Assembly: GCA_037783545.1 (NCBI GenBank)
Contig: JBBELK010000165.1
Span: 434,001 to 498,000 of the forward strand
Reading direction: 5' to 3'
Source of the DNA: Henricia sp. BOLD:AAB3569
Taxonomy: Eukaryota > Echinodermata > Asteroidea > Spinulosida > Echinasteridae
Length of the DNA stretch: 64,000 bases
Under the pieces are notes generated by a model that saw nothing but the letters and a program-made list of their open reading frames with translations, was not told the origin of the DNA and did not search any database. Shown here piece by piece: positions 1-10,453 of this stretch; position 1 is the stretch's first letter; the number at the start of each line of letters is the position of its first letter. Made by a program: the position numbers and the translations under genes.

Positions 1-718
1 GCAATCTCACCGCATTATCATACCAATTTAGAGTATTTTGTACATTCCAAAACTGATTCCCCGCCAATACCAACCAATTGACATAACGCAGGAGCAATAA
101 AACGCGACAAATCGAAGCTGACACGCCAATTACGCAAACATATTCCGCGTTCTCCATCGCATCCGCTTACCTGTACAACGTAAAAAAAAGTAGGGCGAGG
201 TACGGTTCGCAATTTCTCGAATGTTATTGTTGATTACGCGCGCAGCGGACTCGTACATATACATGTGGAACGCCCCCTACTGTCGATTTGAAACCGGGTT
301 ATTTTGCTAGAGGCGTTTCTGTGGGTTTAGCCATTTGACGAATAATAAACAAAACGTCAGAATGGCTTGCCATCTGTCATGTTCAAAGTCAGTAAATGTA
401 CCAATTGAAAGTATTTATTTATAAGCTTGTCTAATTCCGTCTCGCTGGAAGTGTGCTATCTTGTTACGTCGCGTCCCAAATCGAATAACGGTAGAATGGA
501 ATCAATCAAATTCGATTACTGTATTAAAGTGTGGCGCGGTGTATGTAGTGCGCACTTGAAGTTTACGTGTGAGAGTATTTGGGTAAAAACGGGAGCCAAA
601 GTGTGGCAATTTGATGCATTGTATAATTTTTTTTTTAAAGTTAACATTTGAAAAGAAATTCATACGTGCAATTCGCCTTTTGCGTACAGCATTTTGCATT
701 ATGACCGATTCACTTTCA
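1..718. other. No supported feature
   Basis: AT-rich sequence with only short chance reading frames. I see no conserved protein motif, no exon with both splice sites and no repeat shared with the rest of the window. It is presumably intron of the minus-strand Ras-like gene that starts near 8.26 kb, because no other exon of that gene was found to its right. Confidence 0.4.
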
Positions 719-945
719 AGGTGCAGTATGGAATTCGCATACTATGCTATCATTGCTACGTGGTGCACGCCACCATGCCCAGCAACCAACAGTCTGGTTG
801 CTTTATGCCACTCTATCCTACGGTGAACACGGTATTGATTCTGTACTTCACACCTTCCGCGTGCACCGCATAGAAATTTATTTTTAGTCTGGTGAGGTAA
901 ATACTAAGTGTGCACTGAAGTTCGTCAGTACACCAGACATATATT
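719..945. repeat. Fold-back repeat family R1, copy 1
   Basis: The block carries GTGGTGCACGCC and, about 100 bases on, the inverted GCGTGCACCGCATAG, so the middle can fold back. Closely related blocks occur at about 26586-26830 and, interrupted by another insertion, at about 60055-60890. All three share the order GTGCAGT, GTGGTGCACGCC, TTTATGCC, TTGATTCTGTACTTCA and GTCAGTACACC. No transposase is encoded. It is a non-autonomous repeat of unknown class. Confidence 0.65.
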
Positions 946-2234
946 CACGACGTGAAACGTGCAAAAAAGGCTACTTACAGCAAAATCACACATTTGTGTA
1001 AATCATATCCTATTCTACTTTTCAAATTTTGCACCTATTGAGGAATTTCAAATTGTCACCGAAAACGAGGGTCGAAGTGCATTGTTTTGTGATAACATTT
1101 GCAAATGGAAAGACCTGTGACGTAATACAATGACTCAGCATCTGAAACGAGGCTGCCAGTGCTAATTTGACATTTGTCAATTTTGGGGCACTTTTTGTCG
1201 CCCCAAATCACACATCTTTAAATCAAGTCGAACCCGAAATCCAAGCTAGTCGTTTTGGAAAAAGGGGAAACGGAGCAGTGTTGAATCCACGCGTGGGACC
1301 GAGTTGGTGTAATCACAGGGACGGTGCATGCAATATATTGCCGGGTAACACGACACGAAGGCTCAGGCTAACTCCCAGACTGCAGACACAAAAACAATGT
1401 TTACAGTCCAAGCACAACATGGGTCCCAGGCCTGGATCGCGAGCCTTTAAAGGGCCCTGAAATGGTATTTTTGTTATCAATGAAATTATGCTATGCTACT
1501 ACCAGTACTATACCTATTCATTTACAGTCATAAAAACACTACTTGGAAGTTGTTTTAGGGGTTAAAATCAAGGTTTTTGATTTTAATGCTGACGAGAATT
1601 TACATATTCATGAGCAAAGTTGTGATGTCACATTAGGCAAACACAGGAAAATCTCATTAATCTGAGCACAAACAATTTCCGTATTTTCTCTTGCCATACG
1701 GTTTGTGCATAGGACGAAGATACGGCTTGATTTTCGGTATTTTCTCCAACTTGCTGAAACTTTTGTAACCCATGATTGCTTGTGTGTGTTTTGCATGTTG
1801 CCTGTCATAAGCCATGGAAAAAAACTAAGGCTGAAACCTGCAGCATTATGCTTTTTCTTTCCCTTTCTGCTGTGTGTTCCCAAAGTGACATGACCCAAAC
1901 AGTAAAGCTGTAAAGAAGTTTGAAAAATGCCACCTTTTATTCATGGGGCATCAAAGTGAACAGTATAGTATTGTCTTTCTGAACAAGTAATCCTTCATAT
2001 GCAGCGAAAACTGTACATAAAATTGAAGTTATTTAGTATTTCAGGGGCCCTTTAATATGGTTTCTCTTCGCGATGCACCTGCGCGTAAGGAATGTAGAAT
2101 GGTACACATGCTGGGATGTGGCAGATGGCCACAGGCGCAGCCTAAAGACGGGAAACGAGACCTGCCTGTCACACTGTCAACAACACAGTCGGATTTAAGC
2201 ATAGATTCACCTGGCTAAGGACCGGAGACCGGAG
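946..2234. other. No supported feature
   Basis: Reading frames of 96-97 codons occur here on both strands, but they overlap one another, show no recognisable domain and lack convincing splice signals. I treat them as chance frames. Confidence 0.4.
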
Positions 2235-2460
2235 CCGTCCAAAGTTGTCAACATTTTCACAGTTCTACAGTGTAGTATTTTTCAAGACCGACCTCCCTCC
2301 CCCCGAAATACTACTTATCAACATTTGTCTGTCAGTACCATGTGTCAACGTTTTACAGTGCATGTAAAGTCCTACGCAGCCCTCGACCCCCTCCCCCTTC
2401 CTACTCTTTGTAGAATCACCTCCATGGTAGAATCGTGAAAACGTTGACATCTTTGGACGG
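2235..2460. mobile_element. Short TIR element, family U (copy 1)
   Basis: The left end CCGTCCAAAGTTGTCAAC is matched in inverted orientation by the right end GTTGACATCTTTGGACGG. A second, interrupted member lies at about 22258-22708. Nothing inside codes for protein. This is a 226-bp MITE-like element, superfamily unassigned. Confidence 0.6.
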
Positions 2461-2626
2461 CACCGACCCCTAAAACTAACAGTATAGAGGGTCCTATACA
2501 CAATTGTTAATAGCGGGTTTATATTAGTGTTGAGAGAAACCAGAAATATTGACAACTGATTATCCGAATTCTTGAAAACCGATTATCCGAATAATCGATC
2601 ATCACATTTTGCAAATCTTTTTATCG

Positions 2627-2642
2627 CGCGCGCGCGCGCGAG
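2627..2642. repeat. (CG)n microsatellite
   Basis: A run of alternating C and G, about eight CG units. Such tracts can adopt Z-DNA; no function is implied here. Confidence 0.8.
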
Positions 2643-2663
2643 CGCCAAAGCATGTCTTGTTAA

Positions 2664-2907
2664 CAGGGGCCAATTTCATAAAGCAGTTAAGCAAAACAAT
2701 TTGCTTAATCAAACATTTGTTTGCTTTATAAAAATGGGTTAATAGTCAAAATTGTATGTCAGCTTGTGTTTTTACAAGAATATCTGCTATTCTTGCTAAG
2801 AACACAAGTTGACATACAATTTTGACTAGAAACCCATTTTTATAAAGCAAACAAATTTTGGATTAAGCAAATGTTTCTGCTAAACAGCTTGATGAAATTG
2901 GCCCCTG
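2664..2907. mobile_element. Fold-back MITE family K, copy 1
   Basis: A 244-bp near-palindrome starting CAGGGGCCAATTTCAT and ending ATGAAATTGGCCCCTG. Most of the left half is repeated inverted in the right half, including TTGCTTAATC, TTTATAAAAATGGG and TTGTATGTCA. A second copy of almost the same length (243 bp) lies at 13661-13903. Right-end fragments occur near 51310-51345 and rearranged relatives fill HIPK intron 4. No protein is encoded. Confidence 0.8.
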
Positions 2908-3547
2908 CTAAACTAACACTAACACGCAACACACCCATAATTGTGACCTCATCCATGATCCATTGTATTTACGTTACGAGTCTTTTTATTTGCAAATTTC
3001 GTCACGAAAAAAAGCACTGCGTAGGGTTGGGGCACTCGGGACATCACATCCCACAACAAGTATGATGTGTCCCAACAAGTCTGATGACACTCCAAGATAT
3101 CCGTACAAATCAAACACGATTTCGTTTCCCCTTTTTTTCGGATTTAATTTGGAACTTGTTTGCGAGGAAACTTCGAGTGTCCCTATAGGGTACACATATT
3201 GATCTTCAACGTGCGTCAGTTAAAGGCAATATCTGCATATATACATACATGGTACATGGCCGAACGAAAATAACAAGCCGGCTGGGAGCCGGAAAACAGT
3301 AACAAACATAAGCGCGACTGATTTCAGTCAAATTGGGCCCGGAATACCTGGTCGCGTTGAATACCTTTCGGCAAAAACACAAGTTATGAAAACACGCGGT
3401 GGATGTGAAAATACGTGCCTGGGAAAACATTGTTAGGTGCATGTGCGCAAATTGGGATATCATTTTTTTCGTTTTGAAGGCCCGTGCATGTAAATCATTT
3501 GCGGACGATTTTGTTTTTATATTTAATTTTTTTTTATACAAATTCCA
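2908..3547. other. No supported feature
   Basis: Overlapping frames of 64-111 codons on both strands have no recognisable domain. No repeat shared with the window was detected. Confidence 0.35.
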
Positions 3548-3848
3548 GAAACAACAGCATCACATAACTAAAGAATAATGTTAATAAACTGCCTTGTAGA
3601 AATTTCAGCCACATAGATGCAGTAATACTTCAGAAAACCTTAAAAATCCATGCATCATTTTTGTGTTGAGTAAATAGTAATAAAGAAATTATTTTGCAAA
3701 CGACTTTTTAAAACACCTTCATTTAGCAATTTCTCCCACAAAAGTACCATTTTACACGGAAGAAAAATCATGTAGTGATTTCAACACTTTTTGTCGGGTT
3801 TTTCTTGTCAACTCATGAAGTAAAATTTGGGGTAACTGCAAATCTGCT
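3548..3848 (-). mobile_element. TTAA-type MITE family F, truncated copy
   Basis: Reverse-complement copy of the most abundant repeat in the window, recognised by CAGCCACATAGATGCAGTAA, CTTCAGAAAACC, TTTTGTGTTGAG and TTTTTCTTGTCAACTCATGA. Its high-coordinate end stops exactly at the TTAA at 3849-3852, which also borders the next element. The low-coordinate end lacks the terminal 30 or so bases seen in the full copy at 48296-48626. Confidence 0.7.
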
Positions 3849-3852
3849 TTAA

Positions 3853-4301
3853 AGATAGTATACATGATTGGTAAACTGTTACAAATAGTTTTAACACCCT
3901 GTGTGATTAAATATACATGTATGCATGATTAAAACCAACCTGAGCAAAAACCAGCTCCGTACTTCGTCTAACTTTTGAGAAAACAGTCAAAAGAGGGTTT
4001 GCAGTCATTTCGCCCCAAAACCACTTCGCCCTGAACCATTTCGCCCTGAACCACGGCCTGTGCACGAAGTGGTTTTGGGGCGAAGTGGCACTTGGGCGAA
4101 ATGGTTTTGGGGCGAATTGAATTTTCGTCTCATGAGACGAAAACTAATTGTTTTACTCATTTCTCAAAGACTATAGCACTTCAGACAAAACCATTTTAGG
4201 GGAAGTTTGCTATGGTCATCATGTTTATATTGTGTAAGTTATATAGGCGTACATCTGTGAACATTTCTGATTTTCGAGATTACCAATGATGTATACTGCC
4301 T
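3853..4301 (-). mobile_element. TTAA-flanked MITE family A, copy 1
   Basis: Bounded by TTAA on both sides (3849-3852 and 4302-4305). Terminal inverted repeats read AGATAGTATACATGATTGG and, inverted, AGGCAGTATACATCATTGG. The centre is a small minisatellite built from words such as TTCGCCCCAAAACCA and GGGCGAAGTGG. Two further copies in the opposite orientation are at 49056-49500 and 61678-62164. No open reading frame is conserved among the three. Confidence 0.85.
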
Positions 4302-4305
4302 TTAA

Positions 4306-6823
4306 AGTGTCATCTTGATGCGTTCGTCTTATAAAACTGCATCATTCTCTATATAGGAAAACACGCGGGCAGCTGCAAACGTATAGGCCTAGATTCCAAC
4401 ATGATCCTATGAGATGCATTTACACAGCGTGAGAATATGCAATGGGAAAACCTAACACCGCATGAGAATGTTAACGAGCTGGCGGCTTTAATTACACGTA
4501 TAGCTGAAAATACATCTTGCTGTAAATTGACTTTAGATGCTAATTTCTTGTGACCATGTACTCGACCCCCAGTGCAGGTAATTCAAGTGGCGGTATTTTT
4601 CTTGGTTTTTTTTTTGCGGATTGCCACACCGCGCCTCGGGGTAATGTTGTCCTGTTCACAAGAAAGTCAGTCTCGCATACCAAGCATGAAACCAACCAGT
4701 CGCATCATTTTACATGGGCCCAATTTTAAACTTTTTAAAAAGCGAATTAATGTTCTCGTTAAAACCTATTAATTGAATCGGAAAAATGTTAAAATGGCGT
4801 TATCTGCAGTGCGCGTGCGATTGGGGACGTGTATAATATAAGAACAATGTGTAATTCAGCCTAGTGCAGCTAGTACCTCATATGTTCCGACGAAACAATG
4901 AAAAACTGTCTTCATGCTTTCAAGAAATTATGCGAAACTGCCGTCCTATTGAGCCCGGTTTGTGGTTATACTGCACGGACCACGGAGCTAAACTACCATT
5001 TCGTTCATAATAGAGTGTCGTTGTAAAAATGTGTCTGCACACGTATTTATAGACGATGTGCTCTGTGTTTATATCTAAACCGCCCATGCGTTGACAATTG
5101 GTCGTCGTTGTGAGCACGCATGTTTTGCATAAATTTGGTGAATACGTCATCTTTTGTTAGTTGCCTCCAGGAAATGGATCTACACTAAATATCACTGAAC
5201 CGCATCCCTGTACTTTGCAATGGTACTTTTTCCGACGGCCTTGATGTTCAGAGCCAATTACAATGGCAACTAAATCACACTTCGGCTGTCTATTCAAAGA
5301 CGATTTGACATCAGGGTTTTAGCCAGGAATTGAGAAAGTGGGAGTGCAAATTGAAAAAGTGGGAGTGCAACTTTGTAAAGTAAAAAAAAATGTGTCCGAA
5401 GCAGCGCGAAGTCACTGCCGGAGTCCAGCGCCCGCTTAAGGGTCCTGGAAGCTCTGGCTATTGTAGATGACAGGGTTCTCCCCAAGTTGATTGAAAATGT
5501 GTGGGGGCCCAATTCTGTAACGACTCGATAACCTGCGAAGCCACGGCGTGGTGTCCGGGGCCCACTTAAGGGCCCCGGGAAAATTTGTGACTTTACAACA
5601 AGTTTTCTAGTGCATTTAGTCTGGGGTCTTGAACTAAGCTACATGTAAACAATTTTGTTTTAAACAAAAACTTTAAAAGACTAGGACTAATACATGTAAT
5701 AAAGCATTGGTGAGTGCAGATTTGATGGAAAAACTCGAAAATTTTGAGTGAAATTTTTTAATATTTTGTGTGGAAACACTTCCTAAAAAAATTTCAGTCT
5801 GCCTCATGTTTTGCACACAAGGTTTGAAGCCATGATCAACTACATGAACGTACATGTACTAAATTCCTTTCCATACCGCACATTATCCATGGGAGTTGAC
5901 GATATTTTCCATAAAAATGTAGATCAAGCTGGTTGCTGCGATGCACGAAAAAAACGATCATAAAAATTACGACCGACAACCCAGCTATGTCATGTATGTG
6001 CAGGGGATTTCTCATGCAGGGGATTTCCCTTTCAGAGTAAGAGGCCAACTCGTGTTGTAAAACGCATGCTGATTGGCTGATAAAAATAGTATGACCTGTT
6101 GGTAGTAAATTCTGGCCAATGATGTTCAAGTTAACAAAACAGTGATCAGCATGAGTTGGACTGGTTACCGCCCCACTAAAGCCAAGAATCTTATGGTCCG
6201 GAAACCAGACTAGGCACGTTCTGGCGCCAGGAGGACCAGCTGGGCCGTCTGTACCGTATCGAGAGCTGTACTGTTTTTGGTCGGCCGTACCGTACGTGCA
6301 AATCAGAATGAATTATTGTTTGCCATGAATTCTCTGTGGTTCTTTTTTCACTAGAGAAAATTTATGTATGGTAAATTTATTAACTACTAAAGATAGTTTC
6401 AATTAATCAGCTTTACGATGGTACCAATTTTACATGTACAACTTTTCCATCCTCGATATCGAAACACTTAATGCTTCTTGTGAGAGAATTATCCGCGCGT
6501 GGTTGACATCCCTCAGAGTTTACGCACGGCTTTGACCAAGTCGTGCTGAAAAAATTTGCCCGTGATTTCATCACAACCGGCCGTGCTAACACGGCTTGCA
6601 CGGCTCGCTAGCTAACATGCTGTTTGACATGCGACCTCATTCCTAAACCATATTGCAAAACACGATGCGTGCGCATAACGCCGGTCATGTTTCGGTTTGT
6701 TGTGACGCCAGGGCACATCGTCTATATAATTTTTTTATAAGGAGATATCATTGCAGTAGACAGTTGAAACTATCTTTCTATTAGACAGCCTGGGTGACTT
6801 GTTTATTGTCTAGATTTAACAGC
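4306..6823. other. No supported feature in 2.5 kb
   Basis: Only short overlapping chance frames (60-97 codons). One GC-richer patch at 5490-5585 contains the near-repeat GGGGCCCAC/GGGCCCC with CTTAAGGG, but no exon or known repeat can be assigned. Confidence 0.35.
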
Positions 6824-6827
6824 TTAA

Positions 6828-7098
6828 GCGGGCCTCCCACTGTGCGATTTTTGCCACGAATTAGCTACGATTTCCTACGAATTGGTACGATTACCGGAGA
6901 CTGCCTATACACACAATCGTACCCAATCGTAGCTAATCGTACCTAATTCGTGGCCAAAATCGCACAGTGGGAGGCCACGAATTAGGTACGATTAGCTACG
7001 ATTGGGTACGATTGTGTGTAGAGTCTATAGGCAGTCTCCGATAATCGTACCAATTCGTAGGAAATTCGTGGCAAAAATCGCACAGTGGGAGGCCCGCT
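6828..7098. mobile_element. TTAA-flanked palindromic MITE (family D)
   Basis: Long inverted ends GCGGGCCTCCCACTGTGCGA and TCGCACAGTGGGAGGCCCGC, with TTAA on the left (6824-6827) and TTTAAA on the right. The interior is mostly variants of GCTACGATT / AATCGTACC. A third internal copy of the end sequence (near 6955-6983) shows that the element is a nested or partly duplicated palindrome. A frame of 98 codons running out of it is fortuitous. Confidence 0.8.
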
Positions 7099-7102
7099 TT
7101 AA

Positions 7103-7655
7103 ACCCATTTCTTATCTTTCACGTCGCAGCTGTCTTATAGAAGGTGGCTTTTGTCATTCAAACATCTCTGCAAAATGTGCAGTTATGTGCACTTTGGGAG
7201 AAACAAAATCCCCTGTGACGTCATACGCACAAGTTCTATTGGCCACGAGGCCTCTCAACAATGAAAGCAATAGCCTTGCAATTACACCTCAGAACTGACA
7301 CCAAATCGATGTCACAATTCTACACAACAAAATACTCCACTGTGACTTGACCTTTAAATAGTTACTCATCTGGTCTTTCGCATCTGATCACACCTTCTTA
7401 ATCAGAACGTAATTAGATTTAAAGTGCACAAAAGTACCGCCTTGACGTTACATGCAATAAACGTAATGCCCTGTACTTGGGCAGTGGGCACACGGGTCGG
7501 GAAAACTTACGACCTTGAAAACTTTGGTAATCTGTTTGAAAGAAAGAAATGTCGCAGGCGGGACTTGGTCCCGAGACCTCTGATTTGCCGCATCGACGCT
7601 ATAGACTAATCCAAGCAGCCGCCATTACTTATACGTCTTTGGGTGGATCCACATT
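7103..7655. other. No supported feature
   Basis: A weak tRNA-like B-box lies on the minus strand near 7550-7610 (GGTCTCGGGACCAAGTCCC on that strand), possibly a decayed SINE head. Nothing else can be supported. Confidence 0.3.
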
Positions 7656-7656
7656 A

Positions 7657-8147
7657 TAGGCTCACTGCAATTTCACGCGTAAAATAATGCGACGCGCGTC
7701 GCTTAGAGAAAAAGGGTCGTAGAGGGAATTTGGAGTGAAACAATTGCACTGAAAAATCACAAAAGTACTTGCCATCCAAGTTGATTTTTGTGATTTTCGG
7801 TGCCTCATTTCACTCAAAATTTGCTCCAAACTGATATTTATGAAACTGACACTTGTCGTATTTACGCTCGAAAAGGCTGCATAATATATACAGGCTCAAT
7901 TTACACCGAGCATTTTCGCGCGTAATTTGACTAACGGCGCGTCGCCGCTCGGGAAAAAGCAGTGTGGAGGAAATTTAGAGTGAAATGACCACAAAATCAA
8001 CTTGAGCGGAGTGCCAAGTTTTTGTGATTTTCAGTGCGTCCTTTCACTTCATACATTCACTCTACGTCGCTTTTTCCAATGCGACGCGCTTGAAATTTAC
8101 GAGTGAAAAGGCTCAGCGTGAATCAAGCCTATATATAAAGGCTGGGT
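7657..8147. repeat. Two adjacent related fold-back elements
   Basis: Two consecutive fold-backs, about 7657-7897 and 7899-8147. Each begins with an AGGCTCA-type end followed by a TTTCGCGCGTAA/TTTCACGCGTAA-like stretch, contains GAGTGAAA, and repeats the same words inverted in its right half (TTTTTGTGATTTTC, CATTTCACT/CTTTCACTT, GCGACGCGC). A third, half-size relative is at 9845-9935. They lie directly inside the first intron of the minus-strand Ras-like gene, ending about 30 bases from its donor. Confidence 0.6.
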
Positions 8148-8177
8148 GTAACTCAAAAACACTCCGGATATACTCAC

Positions 8178-8256
8178 CCGATTTCCCGACCCCAGGCCGA
8201 CCGAGAACCACGATTTTGGTTTCCACTGCCTTGGAAGGCGTCCCCGCTCGACTCAT
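8178..8256 (-). CDS. Ras-like small GTPase, first coding exon (RERG-like, partial)
   Basis: The minus strand from 8256 reads 26 codons from ATG and ends with one base before a strong donor GTGAGT. Residues 14-25 contain KIVVLG followed by RPGVGKS, the G1/P-loop (GxxxxGKS) of Ras-superfamily GTPases that binds the phosphates of GTP. A short N-terminal extension of about 13 residues before the first beta strand, and GxPGVGKS rather than the GAGGVGKS of classical Ras, resemble the RERG/RASL branch. An intron in phase 1 just after GKS would give a following Ala codon, as in GKSA of that branch. Family assignment beyond Ras-like is inference, since switch I, switch II and the NKxD and SAK motifs are not in view. 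I searched the minus strand from here to position 1 for a following exon (ALVVRF-type start) without success, so the next exon probably lies outside the window and intron 1 exceeds 8.1 kb. Confidence 0.72.
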
Positions 8257-8345
8257 GTTGGCCGCTCTGCCTCCCGCCAAAAGCCTTGTGTGGCTCGCTG
8301 ATTAATAGTGGCTTACTACAAGAAACAAATGTTTGTATGGATCAT
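8257..8345 (-). promoter_or_regulatory. Presumed 5' leader of the Ras-like gene
   Basis: Sequence immediately upstream of the ATG on the minus strand is GC-richer than its surroundings (GGCGGGAGGCAGAGCGGCC on that strand). No TATA box or in-frame upstream ATG is evident close by. The transcription start cannot be placed. Confidence 0.3.
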
Positions 8346-8419
8346 TCTATACAGCATAGCCAACTAACGGATTAGCACATCACAAAAGGTACAGCTAAGT
8401 TCATGATGACGCCGCGCGT

Positions 8420-8675
8420 GAGGCGGATGTACGCAGATACGACCTTCACAAAGCATGGCGATTGCAGCGATGTCTCGCAGTATGCGCGCCGCCATTTTGT
8501 CCGAATACTGGGCAAGGAATGACGTTTTTGCGTACATCATTTTCATGTAGAATGTACGAAGGACGTGTACGCAAAGAGGTAATTCTTTGCCCAGTATTCG
8601 GACAAAATGGCGGCGCCCTTACTGCGACGCATCGCTGAAATTGCCATATTTGTGAAGTTCGTATATCCGCTTTTC
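8420..8675. repeat. Fold-back repeat upstream of the Ras-like ATG
   Basis: Left and right halves are inverted copies: GCCGCCATTTTGTCCGAATA with CTGGGCAA on the left, and TTGCCCAGTATTCGGACAA followed by AATGGCGGC on the right, with matching outer segments (GCGGATGTACG / CGTATATCCGC, CTTCACAAA / TTTGTGAAG). Each arm carries AAAATGGCGGC, the well-known YY1-type motif. It lies 165 bp upstream of the Ras-like start codon. Confidence 0.7.
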
Positions 8676-9794
8676 AGTAGGTAATATTTCTTGATCTTTG
8701 CAGTACAATAATGTACGAGTTGCACTGATTGAGCACACGATCTTGTTTCTTGGTATAATTCCCGTTTAAAGGCTTCGATGCTTCGCTTCTATTGTGATCA
8801 AATACTCTCAACTCTACGGAGTTACGTCCCTTCCGAAGGATGGTGCAAGCACACGTAAACACAGCGCGGCGTCATTATGTCTGAGGTCGATTTACTAATA
8901 ATCTTAACGTACCGGAACCCTTTTCCTCGTGAGTTAGCGTCCGAAGATGAACATTCAAATGAACAGATAAAAACGCATCTTTTTCCTATTTCCAAACATT
9001 CCTCATAAATACAGGTAGTGTAGGACTATCTGCTCTGCATAGTGTGTGAAGAAAATCTCTGTTCAACAAACGATCAAATCCTAGCTCGCAAAGATAAGAC
9101 TTCCGAATGGCACTGGTCCCACGGGCTCACTCTCTCGGCTCAGATGATACTTCAGTACGGTCCAGTGACAACACACGGCCGGGTAATACTGTGTTCATTC
9201 CTCTGTGGTATATTACCCACATACAGCAAATAACGACGGCGTATCAGATCATCCTGACTTGTTACGGAATCCGCCCCAAGGACATGCTACATCCGATGTT
9301 GGCTTGCAATCTGACCGTATCACTCAAGACAACGGAACAAACAATAAAGACGACGCGTCTGTGATTCAAGCGGACACAAAATAATTCCCCTTTCGGTTTC
9401 AGTGCGAGGAGAGTGGCGTGAGGCAAGACCGCGTGCAGCGAAAGCTTGGGTGGATTCATTCTACATTATTGATTCGTTTGGCTAAAACACTACCGTGCCA
9501 CCGCGCGCTGTGAATTTCTCGAATTCCGCTTTTCAACAGAAACCGTTTCTGTTTTTTAGTCCAACAGTGTGTGTGTATATCCCAAACAACTCTGGTGTAG
9601 AACTACAAACGACGGGTTATCGAGTGTCCTTTGTCCAGTTATAAATTGTTTTTGTATAATCGTCTGGATTATTCAATTTCAAGCCCGCTGTTGGATCGAG
9701 TGCGAGTGTCCTTGGCATTGCGAAGGCAACGCACGCGGAGATGGTACGCCGAATTCCGCACACAGTGGGGAGTGAGATTTATAGTTGGATCCGC
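8676..9794. other. No supported feature
   Basis: Frames of 63-92 codons on both strands overlap each other and show no recognisable motif. No splice-bounded exon was found. Confidence 0.35.
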
Positions 9795-9826
9795 ATTGTG
9801 CGACTGCGCGCGCGCAGTCGCACAAT
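9795..9826. repeat. Perfect 32-bp palindrome
   Basis: ATTGTGCGACTGCGCG is followed immediately by its exact reverse complement, with no spacer. The centre is a 10-base alternating GC run. Function unknown. Confidence 0.95.
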
Positions 9827-9844
9827 CGAACTGATGAAGAGTTT

Positions 9845-9935
9845 TGGGTGAATTCATACTGAGCATTTTCGCGATTCGCGTCACTTTGAGGAAAAGCAAT
9901 GAGGAGGGGTATTTGGAGTGAAATGACGCCCAGGT
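9845..9935. repeat. Half copy of the 7.66-8.15 kb fold-back family
   Basis: Contains GAGCATTTTCGCGATTCGCG, GGAAAAGCA, GAGGAGGG and TTTGGAGTGAAATGA in the order seen in the left halves of the elements at 7657-8147. The inverted right half is missing. Confidence 0.55.
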
Positions 9936-10047
9936 CGAGCAAGCCAAGGGTTTATCCCTCTGTAGGACCTGCTAAGCTCACGCGATAGCCAATCCCAATC
10001 AGTGAGGAACAACTGCACTAAATAACCGTGATTCGAGACCACCAGTT

Positions 10048-10160
10048 GGCTCCATAGCTCAATTAGTAGGGCGTCTGCACGTTAAGCAGAAGGTCCGCGG
10101 TTCGAATTCCGGTGGAGCTAAGTTGCTGTATCTATTTATCTATCTATCTATCTATTTCCC
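10048..10160 (+). mobile_element. tRNA-derived SINE head with (TATC)n tail
   Basis: Positions 10048-10119 fold like a tRNA: acceptor arm GGCTCCA with TGGAGCT, D stem GCTC/GGGC, anticodon stem TCTGC/GCAGA around loop ACGTTAA (anticodon position GTT, Asn), and a B box GGTTCGAATTCC. Two mismatches in the T stem and C instead of U at position 33 argue against a functional tRNA. It is followed by AGTTGCTGTATCTA and a (TATC)n microsatellite, as in a SINE tail. The 3' half plus the AGTTGCT downstream word recurs inverted at 51235-51302, confirming a dispersed family. Confidence 0.65.
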
Positions 10161-10191
10161 AAACTCATGGACATTTGTCCACATTTGTATG

Positions 10192-10449
10192 AAATTTAAC
10201 TTAACGAGTTGATAAGAAAAACCCGACTAAAAGTGTTGATAGCTATGGTCACCACATAATTTTTTTTCCTGTGTAAAATGGCACCTCTGTGGCAGAAATT
10301 GCCAACTGAAGGTGCTTTAAAATTCAAACACAGTATTACAGACTGCATCTATGGGGATGAAATTTCTACAAGGTAGTTTATCAACATTAGTATTTGGTTA
10401 TGCAATGCTGTTCCTGTTTTTAAAAGTTTTCCAATCATGTAATCTATCT
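10192..10449 (+). mobile_element. TTAA-type MITE family F, 5'-truncated copy
   Basis: Family F words in order: GAGTTGATAAGAAAAACCCG, TGTGTAAAATGGCACC, AATTGCCAACTGAAGGTGCT, CAAGGTAGTTTATCAACATT and CCAATCATGTAATCTATCT, ending exactly at TTAA (10450-10453). An internal segment present in other copies (the CTGCAGAC / AACACAAAAACC part) is deleted. Confidence 0.7.
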
Positions 10450-10453
10450 TTAA

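Noticed and set aside
10048..10120. Functional tRNA-Asn gene
   Set aside because: Two T-stem mismatches, C33 instead of U33, and a SINE-like tail with a second dispersed half copy.
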